Origin: Halomonas chromatireducens
GTDB lineage: Bacteria > Pseudomonadota > Gammaproteobacteria > Pseudomonadales > Halomonadaceae
Direction: 5' to 3'
Assembly: GCF_001545155.1 (NCBI RefSeq)
Contig: NZ_CP014226.1
Span: 2,456,932 to 2,466,747 of the forward strand
DNA length: 9,816 bases
Shown here: positions 7,637 to 9,816 of the stretch, one piece after another
Layout of the letters: the number at the start of each line of letters is the position of its first letter
Numbering within the stretch: the stretch's first letter is position 1
The notes under the pieces: model-generated
Seen by the model: only the letters and a program-made list of their open reading frames with translations
Told to the model about the DNA's origin: nothing
Databases searched by the model: none
Made by a program: the position numbers and the translations under genes

Positions 7637-9127
7637 TCAATGTCCGCCCATCAATTTTTCGACGGCAGCCGGGTCGTCATGCACGGCGTAGCGGTCGACG
7701 ATGGTGGCACTCGCCTCGTTGAGTCCAATGAGCTCCACCTCGGTACCTTCACGGCGGAACTTGATCACCACACGATCCAGCGTCTGCACGGCGGTGATGT
7801 CCCAGAAGTGCGCGCGGGAAAGATCGATGGTGACCTTCTGCACGGTTTCCTTGAAGTCGAAGGCGTTACCGAAGCGCTCGGAGGAGGCGAAGAATACCTG
7901 CCCTACCACCTTGTAGACCCGGCGGCTACCATCGTCAGCCTCGTCGGAGCCGATGTAGAGGATGTTGCCGACCTTGTTGGCGAAGTTCATGGCGGCGAGC
8001 AGCACGCCGACGAAGACCCCGATCGCCAGGTTATGGGTCAATACCGTGACGACGACGGTGGCCAGCATGACGATGTTGGTGCTCATCGGATGCTGCTTGA
8101 GGTCTCGGATCGAGGCCCAGCTGAAGGTACCGATGGAGACCATGATCATCACCGCCACCAGCGCCGCCATGGGAATCAGCGACACCCAGTCGGAAAGGAA
8201 CACCACCATCATCAGCAGCACCACACCGGCAATCAGGGTTGAAAGACGGGTACGGCCGCCTGACTTGATGTTGATCACCGACTGGCCGATCATCGCACAG
8301 CCCGCCATGCCGCCGAGCAGGCCGGAGCCGATGTTGGCGATGCCCTGGCCCTTGCATTCGCGGTTCTTGTCGCTGGTGGTATCGGTCAGGTCATCGACGA
8401 TAGTGGCGGTCATCATCGACTCCAGCAGACCCACCACGGTCAGCATCGCCGAATAGGGCAGGATGATCATCAGGGTCTCGAAGTTCAGCGGCACGTCGGG
8501 CCACAGGAACATCGGCAGGGTATCGGGCAGCTCGCCCATGTCACCCACGGTGCGGATCTCCATGCCGGAAAGCAGGTAGACCCCGGTCAGCACCACGATG
8601 CACACCAGCGGCGAGGGAATCGACTTGCCGATCTTCGGCACATAGGGAAAGAGATAGATGATGCCGAGCCCGGCCAGGGTCATGACGTAGACGTGCCAGG
8701 TGACATTGGTCAGCTCCGGCAGCTGCGCCATGAAGATCAGTATCGCCAGGGCGTTGACGAAGCCCGTGACAACCGAGCGCGACACGAAGCGCATCAGCTC
8801 GGCCAGCTTGAGATAACCCGCGACGATCTGCAGCACACCGGTGAGCAGCGTGGCCGCCAGCAGGTACTCGAGGCCATGGTCGCGCACCAGGGTCACCATC
8901 AGCAGCGCCATGGCACCGGTGGCGGCAGAGATCATGCCCGGCCGGCCGCCGGTGAAGGCGATGACAACGGCGATACAGAAGGAGGCGTAGAGGCCGACCT
9001 TGGGGTCGACACCGGCGATGATCGAGAAGGCGATGGCCTCGGGAATCAACGCCAATGCGACGACGATACCGGCGAGGGTATCGCCCTTGATATTGGAGAA
9101 CCAAGTCTGCTTGATGGATTCGTACAT
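7637..9127 (-). CDS. SulP-family inorganic anion transporter with C-terminal STAS domain
   Basis: An inner-membrane transporter of the SLC26/SulP family, whose members carry sulfate, bicarbonate or dicarboxylates. The 496-residue protein has a membrane region (about 14-388) and a cytoplasmic STAS domain (about 400-485). The opening segment with [20 protein letters not shown] (23-42) is the SulP signature. The region [10 protein letters not shown]...[12 protein letters not shown]...[18 protein letters not shown] is the conserved second-half core. The STAS motif reads FWDITAV (441-447), with Thr445 at the position where a phosphorylatable Ser is common. The N-terminus looks most like Bacillus YvdB/YbaR-type SulP proteins, so bicarbonate uptake is a reasonable guess, but sulfate cannot be excluded. 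The ATG at 9127 lacks a strong ribosome binding site; no alternative start lies nearby. Followed by the usp gene. Confidence 0.94.
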   Translation of the reverse strand: MYESIKQTWFSNIKGDTLAGIVVALALIPEAIAFSIIAGVDPKVGLYASFCIAVVIAFTGGRPGMISAATGAMALLMVTLVRDHGLEYLLAATLLTGVLQIVAGYLKLAELMRFVSRSVVTGFVNALAILIFMAQLPELTNVTWHVYVMTLAGLGIIYLFPYVPKIGKSIPSPLVCIVVLTGVYLLSGMEIRTVGDMGELPDTLPMFLWPDVPLNFETLMIILPYSAMLTVVGLLESMMTATIVDDLTDTTSDKNRECKGQGIANIGSGLLGGMAGCAMIGQSVINIKSGGRTRLSTLIAGVVLLMMVVFLSDWVSLIPMAALVAVMIMVSIGTFSWASIRDLKQHPMSTNIVMLATVVVTVLTHNLAIGVFVGVLLAAMNFANKVGNILYIGSDEADDGSRRVYKVVGQVFFASSERFGNAFDFKETVQKVTIDLSRAHFWDITAVQTLDRVVIKFRREGTEVELIGLNEASATIVDRYAVHDDPAAVEKLMGGH

Positions 9128-9489
9128 GCTATTGCCCAGTCGATGGTTATAGTCGTGCCGTCAGGCGCCAGGGTCTTGTCTCGAACGCCACGCCAAGGCC
9201 ACACCGGTTCGGTGCAGTGCATAAGGGGTCGTCGCATTTCGGGTCGTGCAGATTGGGCGCAGGGCGCCCGTGGCGTCGCGGGCAGTGTGCCGAAAGGAAC
9301 GGCCCACAGCCGGAAACCGGGGGGGGAATTGCGCTAGGGCGGCGTGGGCAGCCCTGTCAGGAGGGTATGCACGTTGATATCGTTCCTTGCTCTTTTATTG
9401 CCGGGCCGGGCGTCGACTTCGATCGCACCTCGGCTTTCGTTTTATTACTTTGGTCTCAATAACGGCCCTGACATGAGCGGCGAAGTCTA
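9128..9489. other. Gene-free stretch between the SulP gene and the EamA-type transporter
   Basis: No open frame here has a ribosome binding site or recognisable protein. For the minus-strand SulP gene a TATAAC at 9151-9146 could be a -10 element, but no convincing -35 is visible. Two small hairpins could form: CACCG/CGGTG (9202-9206, 9210-9214) and the GC-rich GGGCGC/GCGCCC (9255-9260, 9264-9269). A run of eight G lies at 9319-9326. The part from about 9380 to 9470 is more AT-rich and would suit a promoter. No clear terminator for the upstream minus-strand gene is visible. Confidence 0.5.
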
Positions 9490-9816
9490 TCAGAAAGGAT
9501 GCTGCGCTGCACCTTGGGCACGAAGCCGCCGCTCGAGCTGTCGCTCGTATAGCCCCTTGGCCAGCAGGGTACCCAGCACCAGGCTGCCACCGACCAGCGC
9601 CACCGGCGCGGGCCGCTCGGCGAGCAGCCACCACACCCAAAGCGTGCCCGCCACCACTTCCAGCAGCATCAGCAGGCCCACTTCGGCGGCAGGCAGGTAG
9701 AGCGGCCCGCGCTGAATCAGGGTGAAACCCTGCGGCAGTAGAACCAGGCAGAGCAGAACCAGCAGCAGCAGGCTGTCGGCGGGGGGCAGCGACAGGCTGC
9801 CGGTGGCCAAGCCGAA
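9490..9816 (-). CDS. EamA/DMT-type membrane transporter, C-terminal part (cut by right edge)
   Basis: The last 108 residues of a protein whose start lies beyond the window; the frame is open to the final base. Three or four hydrophobic segments are visible. The stretch with RGPLYLPAAEVGLLMLLEVV, then WVWWLLAERPAPVALVGGSLVLG matches the end of the second EamA domain in drug/metabolite transporters (typical form: Pro-Ala-x2-Ala, Leu-x2-Glu, then Glu-x-Pro and Gly-Gly-x-Leu-x-Leu-Gly). It ends with a short basic cytoplasmic tail. An inner-membrane exporter of small molecules is likely, but the substrate cannot be inferred. Same strand as the SulP gene but 362 bases away, so a separate unit is likely. 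Confidence 0.85.
   Translation of the reverse strand, partial: FGLATGSLSLPPADSLLLLVLLCLVLLPQGFTLIQRGPLYLPAAEVGLLMLLEVVAGTLWVWWLLAERPAPVALVGGSLVLGTLLAKGLYERQLERRLRAQGAAQHPF

Noticed and set aside
7526..8242. 238-codon plus-strand frame opposite the SulP gene, very rich in His and Asp
   Set aside because: The His/Asp richness is the complement of Met/Val/Ile codons in membrane helices, not a real metal-binding protein.
8693..9337. 214-codon plus-strand frame across the SulP start
   Set aside because: Its first two thirds are antisense to SulP membrane helices; no ribosome binding site or domain.
9395..9640. 81-codon minus-strand frame overlapping the EamA-type gene end
   Set aside because: Overlaps a better-supported transporter frame and is Ala/Arg/Gly rich without motifs.

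Overview
The window is a GC-rich stretch of a gammaproteobacterial chromosome. The Entner-Doudoroff gene order (hexR divergent from zwf-pgl-eda), the protein sequences and the neighbouring transporters fit a member of the Halomonadaceae or a relative of Pseudomonas. The genus is inferred from gene order and protein character, not from a database match.

Left edge (1-524): two broken-looking genes meet head to head at about 142-149. On the minus strand is the start of a small lipoprotein that runs off the window. On the plus strand is only the last ~88 codons of a methyl-accepting chemotaxis protein, still carrying its C-terminal WETF-type docking peptide. A strong hairpin terminator at 432-460 then closes the minus-strand operon to the right.

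Central-carbon block (525-4479): zwf, pgl and eda lie on the minus strand in pathway order, with zwf and pgl one base apart and pgl and eda 20 bases apart. They encode glucose-6-phosphate dehydrogenase, 6-phosphogluconolactonase and KDPG aldolase. With 6-phosphogluconate dehydratase (edd, not in this window) they make the Entner-Doudoroff route and supply NADPH. The divergent gene hexR encodes the RpiR-family repressor that senses KDPG. The roughly 200-bp zwf/hexR control region holds a HexR-like palindrome, a pair of 8-bp direct repeats and three perfect tandem 8-bp repeats.

Middle (4491-5270): a Rid-family deaminase-type protein and, upstream of it on the same strand, a short DksA/TraR-like four-cysteine zinc-finger protein. 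hexR and the Rid gene converge with only 11 bases between their stop codons.

Right half (5405-9816): a 12-helix MFS transporter on the plus strand converges on a minus-strand pair, a SulP-family anion transporter with a C-terminal STAS domain followed by a tandem-domain universal stress protein. A perfect 10-bp hairpin separates the converging genes. A 362-bp gene-free stretch follows, then the C-terminal end of an EamA/DMT-type membrane transporter cut by the right edge.

Nothing here looks like a clearly new system. The points most worth a second look are the zwf/hexR control region, the chemoreceptor/lipoprotein junction, the sulP-usp pair and the altered coiled-coil tip of the DksA-like protein.
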